64,000 nt of DNA from Pseudarthrobacter polychromogenes (GTDB taxonomy: Bacteria > Actinomycetota > Actinomycetes > Actinomycetales > Micrococcaceae). This document shows positions 1 to 9,579 of the stretch, piece after piece. How positions within the stretch are numbered: the stretch's first letter is position 1; each line of letters opens with the position of its first letter. The notes beneath the pieces are model-generated. The model was not told the origin of the DNA. It was given only the letters and a program-made list of their open reading frames with translations, and did no database searches. The DNA lies in NCBI RefSeq assembly GCF_014644495.1, contig NZ_BMKU01000006.1, forward strand, positions 1 through 64,000. Reading direction: 5' to 3'. The translations under genes and the position numbers were made by a program.

Positions 1-62
1 GACCCACAGCGCCGATGGTACTGCACCCGGGAGGGTGTGGGAGAGTAGGTCACCGCCGGACA
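1..62 (+). rRNA. rrf: 5S ribosomal RNA, 3' end (partial)
   Basis: The first bases match the 3' half of actinobacterial 5S rRNA: GCCGATGGTACTGC, then GGGAGGGTGTGGGAGAGTAG, and the closing CACCGCCGGACA. The 5' half lies before the window. This marks the end of an rRNA operon transcribed into the window. The exact 3' end is taken from the usual family end and could be off by a few bases. Confidence 0.93.
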
Positions 63-76
63 CACACTAAAGGGTC

Positions 77-106
77 GAGGCCCCAACCACTAATGGTTGG
101 GGCCTC
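77..106 (+). terminator. Terminator of the rRNA operon
   Basis: A perfect 13-bp stem, GAGGCCCCAACCA (77-89) and TGGTTGGGGCCTC (94-106), closes a CTAA loop about 15 nt after the 5S rRNA. There is no clean T-run after it, but position and stem strength fit an rRNA operon terminator. Confidence 0.85.
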
Positions 107-159
107 CCACATTTAACACACACAACACGGGCCCCGCGAAGCCCGGACGACCCACCCCC

Positions 160-333
160 CGACGCTCTCTCATTTAACGTCGCCTTCCCGAACGATCCTC
201 TCGCACTTGATGCAGGCACCGGGCGGACCCTCTCGCAGTAGATGCCGCTTCCCGGACGATCCCGCACTTGATGGCGCTTCCCGAACGATCCTCTCTCACA
301 TGATGGCGCTTCCCGGACGATCCTCTCCCACCT
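160..333 (-). repeat. Left arm of a 32-bp repeat array (minus orientation)
   Basis: About five degenerate copies of a unit resembling GAGAGGATCGTCCGGGAAGC on the minus strand. The TTCCCG core recurs on the plus strand at 185, 249, 278 and 310, giving 32-bp steps except one copy that is 3 bp short; the copy expected near 217 has diverged. The copies abut each other with no unique spacers, so this is not a CRISPR array. No open frame here looks coding. Function unknown. Confidence 0.8.
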
Positions 334-362
334 TCTGCCGGCAAGAAACGGCCGCAACCCGA

Positions 363-476
363 CATCGAGTGAGGGAGCGTCCCGGGAAACCCCGCATCAG
401 GTGAGAGAGCGTCCCGGGAAACCCCACATCAGGTGAGAGAGCGTCCCGGGAAACCCCGCATCGAGTGAGAGAGCGT
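363..476 (+). repeat. Right arm of the 32-bp repeat array (plus orientation)
   Basis: Copies of GTGAGAGAGCGTCCCGGGAA begin at 369, 401, 433 and 465, exactly 32 bp apart, and are much better conserved than the left arm. They run in the opposite direction to the left arm, so the two arms form one large imperfect inverted repeat around a short centre (about 334-362) that holds its own small GCCG/CGGC hairpin. The array fills most of the space between the rRNA terminator and the next gene. Confidence 0.85.
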
Positions 477-507
477 CGCAGGGGGAGGGGCGGTAAAGTT
501 GGGCAGC

Positions 508-999
508 ATGGACAGCCTCTTCAGCCACAAGAACGAACCGTCCGGGGGTGACGGCCACGCCGCTTTCGAACTCCTGGAGCCACTGGTGCACACGGTGGTC
601 GTACCGGGAAGCGTCGCGCATGCATTCACAGGTTTCACGGACCACACCCACCTCTGGTGGCCACTGGAATCGTACGGCGTCTATGGGGCCGGCTCATATG
701 TTGAGTTCGAGGAGAACCTCATCCTCGAAACGGCGGACGACGGCCGCACCAGCATCTGGGGAACGCTGGATGACTGGCAGCCTCCGTTGTCATTCCACGC
801 CACCTGGCATCCCGGTACCACGGCGCTGTGGTCCACGGAGCTCCTGGTCGCCTTCCGGTCTGTCCCGGACGGAGCCGAAGTAAGAATATTCCACGACGGT
901 TGGGAGGGGGCTGAAGACCCGGCTGCCACACGGGCCACCTACGCCCAAGCCTGGCCTGAGATCCTTGGCAGGTACGCCCGTTTCATGGGCGCTGCCTGA
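508..999 (+). CDS. SRPBCC (AHSA1/START-like) domain protein
   Basis: A 163-residue protein that fits a single SRPBCC fold, the small-molecule-binding helix-grip family that includes AHSA1. Typical features are HAFTGFTDHTHLWWP near the N-terminus, the GTLDDWQPP stretch mid-protein and a C-terminal helix DGWEG...YAQAWPEILGRYARFM. The ligand is unknown. The ATG was chosen because TAAAGT (494-499) lies 8 nt upstream and looks like a -10 box for a leaderless message. An in-frame TTG at 499 behind GGAGG (484-488) is the alternative start. It stands alone between the repeat array and the FAD oxidase gene. Confidence 0.8.
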   Translation: MDSLFSHKNEPSGGDGHAAFELLEPLVHTVVVPGSVAHAFTGFTDHTHLWWPLESYGVYGAGSYVEFEENLILETADDGRTSIWGTLDDWQPPLSFHATWHPGTTALWSTELLVAFRSVPDGAEVRIFHDGWEGAEDPAATRATYAQAWPEILGRYARFMGAA

Positions 1000-1110
1000 G
1001 CTTGTATTCACGGCTGCGGACGAGTGCCTGCCTGGGGCATCCGCCAACGAGCCCCGTGGGGTTTTCCCCCTAGACTTGGGAGAATCCGCCGACGACGTAG
1101 GGAGGCCAGG

Positions 1111-2481
1111 TTGGGAAGCGTAGTTGACGAGCTGGAGAGGGTCCTGGCACCCGGCCGGCTAGACGCAGGGGAAGTTACCCTCCGCCGGTATGCGGTGGAC
1201 CAGGCTCCGGTGATCGACTTCCACCTGCCGCTGGCTGTGGTCTTCCCGGAATCCGTGGAAGAGGTCCAGGCCGTAGTCCGCGCGTGCGCCGGTACCGGCG
1301 TAGCCATCGTGGCGCGCGGCGCGGGCACTGGTGTGTCCGGCGGGGCCCACGCCACGAAGAACTGCATTGTCCTGTCCCTGGAGCGCATGGACCGGATCCT
1401 CGCGCTCAACCCGGACGACGAGACGGCAGTGGTTGAACCGGGCGTCGTCAATGCTGTCCTGAACGATGCGGCGGCGGACCATGGGCTGATGTACGCGCCC
1501 GATCCCGCCAGCTTCCGAACGTCAACCATCGGCGGGAACGTGGCCACCAACGCCGGCGGGCTGCGCTGCGCCAAATACGGGGTCACCCGGGACTCCGTCC
1601 TGGCGCTGGACGTGGTGCTCGCGGACGGCTCGCTCATCCATACCGGCCATCAAACGTTCAAGGGGGTAGCCGGCTACGATCTCACCGGGCTTTTCGTAGG
1701 CTCCGAAGGGACGCTCGGCATTGTGGTCGGAGTTACCGTGCGCTTGAAGTACCTGCCCCGTGACGTGCATACCGTCGCAGCGTTCTACCCCGACTTCCGG
1801 CAGGCCGCCGCAGGCGTCCTGGCAGTGGGAAGGGCCCGGGTCCAGCCAGCCATCATGGAACTGCTCGACGGCGGCACGCTGGCCCAGCTTGATGACATCC
1901 ACGGGTCCGATCTCTCGACCCGCGGCCGGTCGCTGCTTCTGGTCCAAACCGACGGGTTTGGTGCCGCAGCGGAGGCCCAAGTGGTCCGTGAAGTGCTGCT
2001 CGCGGGCGGCGCGGCCGTTACCACTGAAGCCAGCGCGGAGGCTGAACGGCTGGTGGAGCTCCGGCGCCACAGCCGGGGAGTGGAGGTCGACGACGAATAC
2101 CGCGTGGGCGAGGACGTCGCCGTTCCCCGTTCCCGGCTGGTGGACTACGTTGCAGCCTTGGATGCCATGGCGTTGGACTACGGGGTGCACCTCAAAGTTG
2201 TAGCCCACGCGGGAGACGGCAACCTGCATCCCACCTTCTGGATCGACCGGGCGGGCGGCAGTGTGGACGCCGGCGACCTGGAACGTCTCCAGCGGGTCCT
2301 GGACGAGTCCATCACCGCCGCGCTGGCCATGGGCGGCACCATCACCGGCGAACACGGTGTGGGGCAGTACAAGCTGCGCTGGCTGGGCCAGGAGCAGCCG
2401 GAGCCGGTCCGCGAGATCCAGCGGAGGATCAAGGAACTGTTTGATCCCGAGGGGATCCTCAACCCTGGAAAGGCAATCTAG
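1111..2481 (+). CDS. FAD-binding oxidase, glycolate oxidase GlcD / D-lactate dehydrogenase-like
   Basis: A 456-residue flavoprotein of the GlcD / D-2-hydroxyacid dehydrogenase family, which oxidises small alpha-hydroxy acids such as glycolate or D-lactate to keto acids. The N-terminal PCMH-type FAD domain (about residues 38-215) carries ARGAGTGVSGGA and the TIGGNVATNAGG pyrophosphate loop. The C-terminal FAD-oxidase domain has VVAHAGDGNLHP and GEHGVG (about 411-416) and ends in the usual LFDPEGILNPGK. Start chosen at TTG because GGGAGG (1100-1105) sits 5 nt upstream; an in-frame GTG at 1024 would add 29 basic residues. The substrate cannot be fixed from sequence. It converges on the DUF4032 gene with only 2 bp between stop codons. 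Confidence 0.88.
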   Translation: MGSVVDELERVLAPGRLDAGEVTLRRYAVDQAPVIDFHLPLAVVFPESVEEVQAVVRACAGTGVAIVARGAGTGVSGGAHATKNCIVLSLERMDRILALNPDDETAVVEPGVVNAVLNDAAADHGLMYAPDPASFRTSTIGGNVATNAGGLRCAKYGVTRDSVLALDVVLADGSLIHTGHQTFKGVAGYDLTGLFVGSEGTLGIVVGVTVRLKYLPRDVHTVAAFYPDFRQAAAGVLAVGRARVQPAIMELLDGGTLAQLDDIHGSDLSTRGRSLLLVQTDGFGAAAEAQVVREVLLAGGAAVTTEASAEAERLVELRRHSRGVEVDDEYRVGEDVAVPRSRLVDYVAALDAMALDYGVHLKVVAHAGDGNLHPTFWIDRAGGSVDAGDLERLQRVLDESITAALAMGGTITGEHGVGQYKLRWLGQEQPEPVREIQRRIKELFDPEGILNPGKAI

Positions 2482-2483
2482 CC

Positions 2484-3902
2484 TTAGTCGTCGGAGTCCG
2501 GGTATTCGTCAATCGACTCATCGTCGCCGTAGCGGGACTCTTCCGTCTCCACTTCAAGGATCTTCAGCATTCCCGTGTCCGGGTTCAGCATGATCGCGGC
2601 TTCATCACGGCGGTGGCGCAGGATGGAGTCAATGTAGGACTGCACGGCCTCCGCCAGCGGAATGTGCCGCTCCTGCTTCTCCGACATGTACCAGCGGTGC
2701 TCCAGGACCTCGTGCACCACTTCTGCCGGTTCCAGCTTGCCCGAGAGGTCCCGCGGGATGGATCTGACGATCGGCTCGAAGATCTGGCTGACCCAGAGGT
2801 GGGCGCTGTATTCCTCGTCCATGTTCGGGTTGTTGTCCGCACGGAAGGAGTCCATGTCGTTCAGCAGCCGGCGCGCCTGGTTCTCCTGCGCGTCGATGCC
2901 CGTGAGGCGCAGCAGCCGCCGCTGGTGGTGCCCGGCGTCCACCACCTTAGGCTGTAGTTGAATGGTGGACCCGTTCTGGGTGGTCTTGATGGCGTATTCC
3001 TCGACGTCAAAGCCGAGTTCGTTGAGCCGCCGGATCCTTGCACTCACGCGCCAGCGCTCACCGAGTTCGAAGGACTCCTTCTCTGTAAGCTCCGCCCAGA
3101 GCCGGCGGTAGCTGTCCATGATGAGCTCGCTGGTGGCCACAGGGTCCACCTTCTCCTCGATGAGCCCGCCGTCGAGCAGGTCCATCAGCTCACCGGCGAT
3201 GTTCACCCGTGCGATCTCGAGGTCGTATTCCCGCTGGCCCGTGGACAGGTCCGGGTAGAGCTCGCCGGTCTCAGCGTCAACCAGGTATGCAGCGAACGCG
3301 CCGGCGTCGCGCCGGAACAGCGTATTGGAGAGGGAAACATCGCCCCAGTAGAAGCCGATGAGGTGCAGCCGCACCAGGAGCAGCGCCTGGGCGTCGATGA
3401 GGCGCGTCAGGGTGTCCTTGCGGAGCATCTGGGAGAACAGGGCGCGGTAGGGCATGGAAAACTTCAGGTGCCTGGTGACGAGGACCGGGTTCAGCGGCCG
3501 TCCGTCCAGGGTGGTGCGTCCGGTGATGACGGCGACGGGCTCCACGCAGGGGACGTCCAGGCGGGCCAGCTTCCGGAGCATGTGGTACTCGTGGCGCGCC
3601 ACGTGCTCGGAGGTTTCCTTGATGGCGATCACGGAGCCGCCGAGGTGGGCAAAGCGCACGATGTGGCGGGAGATGCCCCGGGGGAGGGCAGCCAGGTTTT
3701 CCGCCGGCCAGTCCTCCAGGGCAATGTGCCAGGGAAGGTCCAGCAGTTCGGGATCGGCCGCAGCCGCCGTGATGTTCAGGGAGCTGGAAACCGAGGCAGC
3801 CTTGCCGTCATCGGCACTGGCGGCAACAAACCGCGGCAGTTTGCCGATCTGCGCATAGTCGGTGGGTTCGTCGTGCCACTGGGCGCTGTATTCCTCGGTC
3901 AT
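2484..3902 (-). CDS. DUF4032 domain protein with kinase-like N-terminal region
   Basis: A 472-residue protein of an actinobacterial family usually annotated as DUF4032. The N-terminal half looks like a LPS-kinase/protein-kinase-like fold: VIAIKETSE (possible ATP-contacting lysine), a catalytic-loop-like GDVSLSNTLF with D and N spaced as in kinases, then YLVDAETGEL in the position of the metal-binding aspartate. The C-terminal half is the DUF4032 region and ends in an acidic tail (DDESIDEYPDSDD). No substrate is known. The ATG has GGAAG 10 nt upstream; a GTG 18 codons earlier is less likely. Confidence 0.82.
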   Translation of the reverse strand: MTEEYSAQWHDEPTDYAQIGKLPRFVAASADDGKAASVSSSLNITAAAADPELLDLPWHIALEDWPAENLAALPRGISRHIVRFAHLGGSVIAIKETSEHVARHEYHMLRKLARLDVPCVEPVAVITGRTTLDGRPLNPVLVTRHLKFSMPYRALFSQMLRKDTLTRLIDAQALLLVRLHLIGFYWGDVSLSNTLFRRDAGAFAAYLVDAETGELYPDLSTGQREYDLEIARVNIAGELMDLLDGGLIEEKVDPVATSELIMDSYRRLWAELTEKESFELGERWRVSARIRRLNELGFDVEEYAIKTTQNGSTIQLQPKVVDAGHHQRRLLRLTGIDAQENQARRLLNDMDSFRADNNPNMDEEYSAHLWVSQIFEPIVRSIPRDLSGKLEPAEVVHEVLEHRWYMSEKQERHIPLAEAVQSYIDSILRHRRDEAAIMLNPDTGMLKILEVETEESRYGDDESIDEYPDSDD

Positions 3903-3967
3903 GGGGTCAATTCTTCCGTACGTTAGGGGCGGCCAGCTAATTTCTTCTGAGGGCACGGTTAAAAGCC

Positions 3968-4000
3968 GACGGCGGCCATCCGGAAAGGAGGGCCGCCGTC
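3968..4000 (-). terminator. Terminator after the sugar ABC ATPase gene
   Basis: A perfect 10-bp stem, GACGGCGGCC (3968-3977) and GGCCGCCGTC (3991-4000). Read on the minus strand it is followed by GGCTTTTAA, so it serves the minus-strand gene ending at 4016. Confidence 0.85.
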
Positions 4001-4015
4001 AGTGATGCAGGGGGA

Positions 4016-5098
<1,083 letters not shown>

Positions 5099-5337
5099 AG
5101 TTATCAATCCCTTCACCGGCAGGTACGTGCCGGACGATCCGTTGTGAATGGTTCATGTTTGTTCAGTTTTGTACTGCAGGCGCCGTCCAGCCGAAACAGG
5201 AGGGCATTGAGTGACGCCGCACGGTTCTTGTGCGCCACATCACAAGCAAGAGTATGTCAGATGTTCCGCCAATGGTTGCAAATGTTACGGACGTCACACG
5301 TGAGCTTGCACAACCCGCGTGCGCCGCATCACGGCGC

Positions 5338-6165
5338 TCAAGTCCCGGGGTCTTCCTCCGCGACGGCCATGCTGCGCTCCTGAAGCAGTACCTCCAAAAG
5401 TTCCGCCACGTGGACCGGCGCCTCTACCCGGTACTGGGCCTGGGTGAAATCCAGGCCCACCTTGACGCCGACGTCCCCCGGCTCCAGCCGAGCCAGGGCG
5501 TCCTCGTCCGTGGTGTCGTCGCCGGCGAACAGGACCCCGGTGGCGCCGGTGATTTGCCGCAGGAAGGTGACGCCTTCGCCCTTGGAAGCATTGACCACCG
5601 AGGTCTCAAGGACGCGCTTGCCGTCCTTGAGGAACACCCCTTTGCGGTCCTGCAGCAGGGAACGCGCAGCAGCCACGGCATCGTTGGCGACGTCATCGGG
5701 GGCGAGGCGGGTGTGCAGCACCACCCCGGCCGGCTTGTCCTCGAGCATGGTGCCCGGTGCTTCCTTGACGATGTCCTCCAAGACGGCGCGCACCTCGGCA
5801 AGGAGCGCTTCTTGCTCGGGTTCGAGCGTCAGCCCGGTGGATCCAGGGCCCAGCCATGCCTCTGCTCCGTGGCTGCCGATCAGGAGGGTGTTCACCGGAG
5901 GGGACGCGACGGCGCGCAGGCTGGCGAGGGCGCGTCCGGAGATGAGTGCCGTCGTCGTTCGTGGAAGTACGGCCAGCCCGGCGAAAGCCGTTGCGGAGCG
6001 CGGCAGGGGCCGCGCGTCGTCCGCGTGGCCGACGATAGGCGCCATGGTTCCGTCGAAGTCCATGGCCACCAGCAGGTGCTCGGTCCCGGCGATCTCCCGG
6101 ATGGCCTCCCGAAGTTCAGGAGTCAGCGCGAGCTTGTCCTTCGCGTGGCTGGCATCAGGAGTCAT
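5338..6165 (-). CDS. otsB: Trehalose-6-phosphate phosphatase
   Basis: A 275-residue HAD-superfamily phosphatase that removes phosphate from trehalose-6-phosphate, the second step of OtsAB trehalose synthesis. The nucleophile motif DFDGT is at 36-40 (VAMDFDGTMAP), ISGR follows in motif II position, and GDDTTDEDAL supplies the metal-binding acidic motif near the C-terminus. Its ATG lies inside the end of otsA (11-bp overlap), so the two are translationally coupled and share a promoter in front of otsA. Confidence 0.95.
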   Translation of the reverse strand: MTPDASHAKDKLALTPELREAIREIAGTEHLLVAMDFDGTMAPIVGHADDARPLPRSATAFAGLAVLPRTTTALISGRALASLRAVASPPVNTLLIGSHGAEAWLGPGSTGLTLEPEQEALLAEVRAVLEDIVKEAPGTMLEDKPAGVVLHTRLAPDDVANDAVAAARSLLQDRKGVFLKDGKRVLETSVVNASKGEGVTFLRQITGATGVLFAGDDTTDEDALARLEPGDVGVKVGLDFTQAQYRVEAPVHVAELLEVLLQERSMAVAEEDPGT

Positions 6166-7657
6166 CACGGACAACCTTTTCGTTGAGCGCGTGCAGGAAG
6201 TCGGCAGACCAGTGGTCCACATCGTGCTCGAGGATCTGCTTGCGCATGGCCCGCATCCGGCGGCCGGCTTCCCGTGGCTGCATCTCCACGGCGCGCATGA
6301 TGGCGCCCTTGAGCCCGTCGATGTCGTGGGGATTCATCAGCAGGGCCTGCTTCAGCTGGTCGGCTGCGCCGGCGAACTCACTCAGGACCAGGGCGCCGTC
6401 GTTGTTGGTTCGTGCCGTGACGTACTCCTTGGCGACGAGGTTCATACCGTCCCGGAGGGCCGTCACCAGCATGACGTCGGCGGCGAGGTACAGGGCCACC
6501 ATCTCCTCAACGGGGTAGCTGTGGTGCAGGTAGCGGACGGCAGTGTTCTCGATGGTGTCGTAGGTGCCGTTGATATGGCCCACGGTGCCCTCCACCTCCT
6601 CGCGCAGGAGCCGGTACTGCTCAACGCGTTCACGGCTGGGGCTGGCCACCTGGATCAGGGTGGCGTCACCGACAGAAAGCTTGCCGTCCGCCAGGAGCTC
6701 CTCGAAGGCCTTGAGGCGGTGCCGGATGCCCTTGGTGTAGTCCAGCCGGTCCACGCCGAGCAGGATGGTCTTGGGGTTGCCAAGGTCCTGGCGGATCTGG
6801 CGTGCCCGCTCAACGATTTCCGGTGTGGCGGCCAGCTCGCTGATATGCCGCACATCGATGGAAATGGGGAAGGCCTGGGCCCGGGCAATGTGGGTGATCT
6901 TACCGTCCGGACCCTTGACGTGCACCTGCTGCTGCTTGACGCTGGCGCCCAGGAAGCGGCGTGCGGACCGCATGAAGTTGCCGGCATCGCTGGTCCGCTG
7001 GAAGCCCACCAGGTCTGCTCCGAGGAGCCCGTCGATGATTGCCTGGCGCCATGGCAGCTGGGCAAAAATCTCGGGCGGAGGAAAGGGGATGTGGTTGAAG
7101 AACCCGATCCGGAGGTCCGGCCGCGCTTCGCGCAGCATGCGCGGCACCAGCTGGAGCTGGTAGTCCTGCACCCATACCGTGGCGCCCTCGTCGGCATGGC
7201 GGACGACGGCGTCGGCAAACCTTCGGTTGACCTTGCGGTAGGCGTCCCACCAGGTCCGGTGGAACTCCGGCGGTGCGATGACGTCGTGGTAGAGCGGCCA
7301 GAGGGTGGCGTTGGAGAACCCCTCGTAGTACAGCTCCACGTCGTCGGTACTGAGCTGGACCGGGACGAGGTCCATGCCGCCGTGGCTGAAGGGCTTGACC
7401 GTCTCGTCCGGCGCGCCGTGCCACCCCACCCAGGCGCCGTCTGTCTTAGTCATCATGGGCGCCAGTGCTGTCACCAGGCCGCCTGGGGAGCGGCGCCAGC
7501 CGGAGCCGTCGTCCCCGCTGTCGCCGGGGGCGCAGCGGTCCACAGGCAGCCTGTTGGACACCACCATGAAGTCGTACTTTGTTTCGCCGCCGTGGCCTGC
7601 TCCGGCGGCGCCGGACGTCGCCGGGGCGGTGGGTTTTTCCTGGACGGGTGTTTGCAT
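6155..7657 (-). CDS. otsA: Trehalose-6-phosphate synthase
   Basis: A 500-residue GT20 glycosyltransferase that joins UDP-glucose (or another NDP-glucose) and glucose-6-phosphate to make trehalose-6-phosphate. Recognisable blocks are VVSNRLPV near residue 35, VWVQDYQLQLVP, GFFNHIPFPPPEIF, LLGVDRLDYTKGI and the C-terminal ALRDGMNLVAKEY. The ATG is preceded by AGGGGG with 5-nt spacing; longer upstream reading adds about 60 residues unlike the family. It is the first gene of the otsA-otsB pair. Trehalose serves actinobacteria as an osmotic and desiccation protectant. Confidence 0.95.
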   Translation of the reverse strand: MQTPVQEKPTAPATSGAAGAGHGGETKYDFMVVSNRLPVDRCAPGDSGDDGSGWRRSPGGLVTALAPMMTKTDGAWVGWHGAPDETVKPFSHGGMDLVPVQLSTDDVELYYEGFSNATLWPLYHDVIAPPEFHRTWWDAYRKVNRRFADAVVRHADEGATVWVQDYQLQLVPRMLREARPDLRIGFFNHIPFPPPEIFAQLPWRQAIIDGLLGADLVGFQRTSDAGNFMRSARRFLGASVKQQQVHVKGPDGKITHIARAQAFPISIDVRHISELAATPEIVERARQIRQDLGNPKTILLGVDRLDYTKGIRHRLKAFEELLADGKLSVGDATLIQVASPSRERVEQYRLLREEVEGTVGHINGTYDTIENTAVRYLHHSYPVEEMVALYLAADVMLVTALRDGMNLVAKEYVTARTNNDGALVLSEFAGAADQLKQALLMNPHDIDGLKGAIMRAVEMQPREAGRRMRAMRKQILEHDVDHWSADFLHALNEKVVRDDS

Positions 7658-7837
7658 TGCGGCCCCCTGGGGTTGCTTGTGCCTCTCTGCCCACCCTAAC
7701 GGGACGGAATCTTCCGTGCTATTCGGCCGTTCGTCAACCCCGCCAATACTTGAAGGAGCAAGCTCCCAGCTTTCTCCCCTAAAATGTTTGGAGTTGCCAC
7801 GAAGTGGTCCCCCCACGTCAACCGACCCAAGGAACAC

Positions 7838-8710
7838 ATGAGCCCTGCAAACGAAGTCCGTAAGTCCAAGGCTGAGCGAACCGCGGAGGCGCGCGAAAAG
7901 GCGCGCCTGATCCGTGAAGCGCAGCTGAAAAAGGACAAGCGCAACAAACTGCTCATCGGCTGGGGCATCGTGGCGGCTGTCGTGGCCATCCTGGCTGTTG
8001 TCGCATTGGTGGTGACCACCAGCATCAGGCAGAACACCCCCATCGCCGACCAGGGGCCCGTGCCCGCCAACGCAAACGTCAATGGCGGCGTGACCCTCCT
8101 GGCCAACACCGACGTCAAGCAGACGGATCCTGCCACCGTTGACGTGACCACCCTGACCAAGCCCGAAACCCCGCCCAGCCCCGTGGTGGCACCGGGGGCA
8201 GAAGCCGAAGAAGGGCAGCCCGTCAAGGTCATTGCCTACATCGACTTCATCTGCCCGGTCTGCCTGCGCTTCGAAGAGACCTACAACGAGGCACTGACAA
8301 GCCTTCGCAATGAAGGCAAGATCACCATGGAGTACCGCCCCCTGGGCTTCCTGGACCGCCAGTCCAGCACCAACTACTCATCCCGGTCCGCCAACGCGGC
8401 TGCATGTGTTGCCGACACGGCCCCCGACAAGTACGGGGAATACGTCAATGTCCTCTTCGAGAACCAGCCCGCCGAAGGCGGTGCCGGCCTGTCCGATGAC
8501 AAGCTGAAGTCCCTCGCCACCGACATCGGTGCGGACATCAACAGCTGCGTGGACGACAAGACCTTCCGCCCCTACGTCAAGTACTCCACGGAATTGGCAG
8601 CAAACACCGGCATCACCGGTACGCCCACGGTCTTCATCGACGGCAAGCAGTGGGACGGCGGCACCGACCTGAACGCCGAAATCCAGGCGGCGATCGACGC
8701 CAAGGCCTAA
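7838..8710 (+). CDS. DsbA-like thioredoxin-fold membrane-anchored protein
   Basis: A 290-residue type II membrane protein. A very basic, helical N-terminus (residues 1-37) precedes one transmembrane segment (about 38-60), then a linker and an extracytoplasmic DsbA/DsbG-like domain. The redox motif is CPVC at 139-142 in YIDFICPVCLRF, and the cis-proline loop is TGTPTVFIDG near the C-terminus. The family forms or repairs disulfides in exported proteins; partners are unknown. The start has AAGGA 5 nt upstream. TAAAAT at 7780-7785 is a possible -10 box. It is divergent from otsA. Confidence 0.88.
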   Translation: MSPANEVRKSKAERTAEAREKARLIREAQLKKDKRNKLLIGWGIVAAVVAILAVVALVVTTSIRQNTPIADQGPVPANANVNGGVTLLANTDVKQTDPATVDVTTLTKPETPPSPVVAPGAEAEEGQPVKVIAYIDFICPVCLRFEETYNEALTSLRNEGKITMEYRPLGFLDRQSSTNYSSRSANAAACVADTAPDKYGEYVNVLFENQPAEGGAGLSDDKLKSLATDIGADINSCVDDKTFRPYVKYSTELAANTGITGTPTVFIDGKQWDGGTDLNAEIQAAIDAKA

Positions 8711-8735
8711 CACCTTTCCCGCACCTGTACACCCA

Positions 8736-8771
8736 GCGGCCCGCTCCCGGATTCTTCCGGGAACGGGCCGC
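8736..8771 (+). terminator. Terminator after the DsbA-like gene
   Basis: GCGGCCCG (8736-8743) pairs with CGGGCCGC (8764-8771) and an inner CCCGG pairs with CCGGG around ATTCTT, followed by CGGCTTTAA. It isolates the tRNA gene downstream. Confidence 0.8.
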
Positions 8772-8809
8772 CGGCTTTAACCCTGAATCCTGTGGGGGCC
8801 GCCGGCGTT

Positions 8810-8838
8810 TTTACCACCGGCAGCAGTTGGGCTAACCT
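8810..8838 (+). promoter_or_regulatory. Promoter of the tRNA-Thr gene
   Basis: TTTACC (8810-8815), a 17-bp spacer and TAACCT (8833-8838) form a sigma-70-type promoter about 36 bp before the mature tRNA 5' end. A second possible -10, TTATCT (8838-8843), overlaps it. Confidence 0.6.
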
Positions 8839-8874
8839 TATCTAGCGCCGTTCAGGCGCCGCCCGCAGGGGCAC

Positions 8875-8951
8875 GCCTCCTTAGCTCAGTTGGCCAGAGC
8901 ACCGCTCTTGTAAAGCGGGGGTCGTCGGTTCGAATCCGACAGGGGGCTCCA
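8875..8951 (+). tRNA. tRNA-Thr (anticodon UGU)
   Basis: A complete cloverleaf: acceptor GCCTCCT pairs with AGGGGGC, D-arm GCTC/GAGC, anticodon stem CCGCT/AGCGG around loop CTTGTAA (anticodon TGT), variable GGGTC, T-arm GTCGG/CCGAC around TTCGAAT. The discriminator T (8948) is followed by an encoded CCA (8949-8951). Confidence 0.97.
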
Positions 8952-9054
8952 CCGCCAGACATTCCGTCCAGGCCGCCCGCCTCTCCGTGCACCCCGCCAG
9001 TTAAGCTGGTGTCATCCGTATGATCAGCCTGCTGATGAAAGGAGTGTGGGTACC

Positions 9055-9480
9055 GTGCCCAAGACCGGCAAGAACGACCACGCCCGCAAGGAAGAGCTTC
9101 CCTCCACCCTGCAGCGCTCTGAGCAAAAGGCCCAGGACACGTTCGCCAAGACCTACGATTCAGCCCTTGAAAGCTATGACAATGACGAGGGCCGGGCTGC
9201 GCGGGCGGCCTACGCCTCCCTCAAGCACAGCTACGAGAAAGTGGGAGACCACTGGGAGCCGAAGGAAAAGCGCGGCCCCTCGGACAAGCGGGCCGAGGAG
9301 GGCGGCACGTCATCCGAGCCCACCGCGGGAGGGGTGGACGCGAACGCCTCAAAGGAACACCTCTACGAGCTTGCCCAGGAGCTGGACATCGACGGCCGGT
9401 CCATCATGGACAAGGACGAGCTGGTCAAGGCCATCCAGAAGGCCAATGACGCCGCCACCCGGAAGGCGCGCGGCAGCTAA
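9055..9480 (+). CDS. ChaB-family protein with C-terminal Rho-N/SAP-like motif
   Basis: A 141-residue protein. The N-terminal 60 residues match ChaB (MPKTGKN...ELPSTLQRSEQKAQDTFAKTYDSALESY), a small family named for a cation-transport-linked gene in E. coli whose function is not settled. A hydrophilic linker rich in K, E and G follows, then a Rho N-terminal/SAP-like helical motif (SKEHLYELAQELDIDGRS...KDELVKAIQ), a fold often tied to nucleic-acid binding. GTG at 9055 was chosen because GGAG (9041-9044) lies 10 nt upstream; the in-frame GTG at 9046 is too close to that site. Confidence 0.88.
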   Translation: MPKTGKNDHARKEELPSTLQRSEQKAQDTFAKTYDSALESYDNDEGRAARAAYASLKHSYEKVGDHWEPKEKRGPSDKRAEEGGTSSEPTAGGVDANASKEHLYELAQELDIDGRSIMDKDELVKAIQKANDAATRKARGS

Positions 9481-9579
9481 TCCCAAGCCCTGCGGCTCTT
9501 GCCGATCCACCCTCCAGGGTGTCGAATCAGAGGACACATTTCCGTCCGGTCGGATGGCAAAGACGCCAGGAGGTTTCCC

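Noticed and set aside
160..476. CRISPR array
   Set aside because: The period is 32 bp and the copies abut; there are no unique spacers and no cas genes nearby.
5444..7699. Very long plus-strand open frame (751 codons) across otsB-otsA
   Set aside because: It is an antisense shadow of otsA/otsB; the product has no family features and the reverse strand holds well-conserved enzymes.
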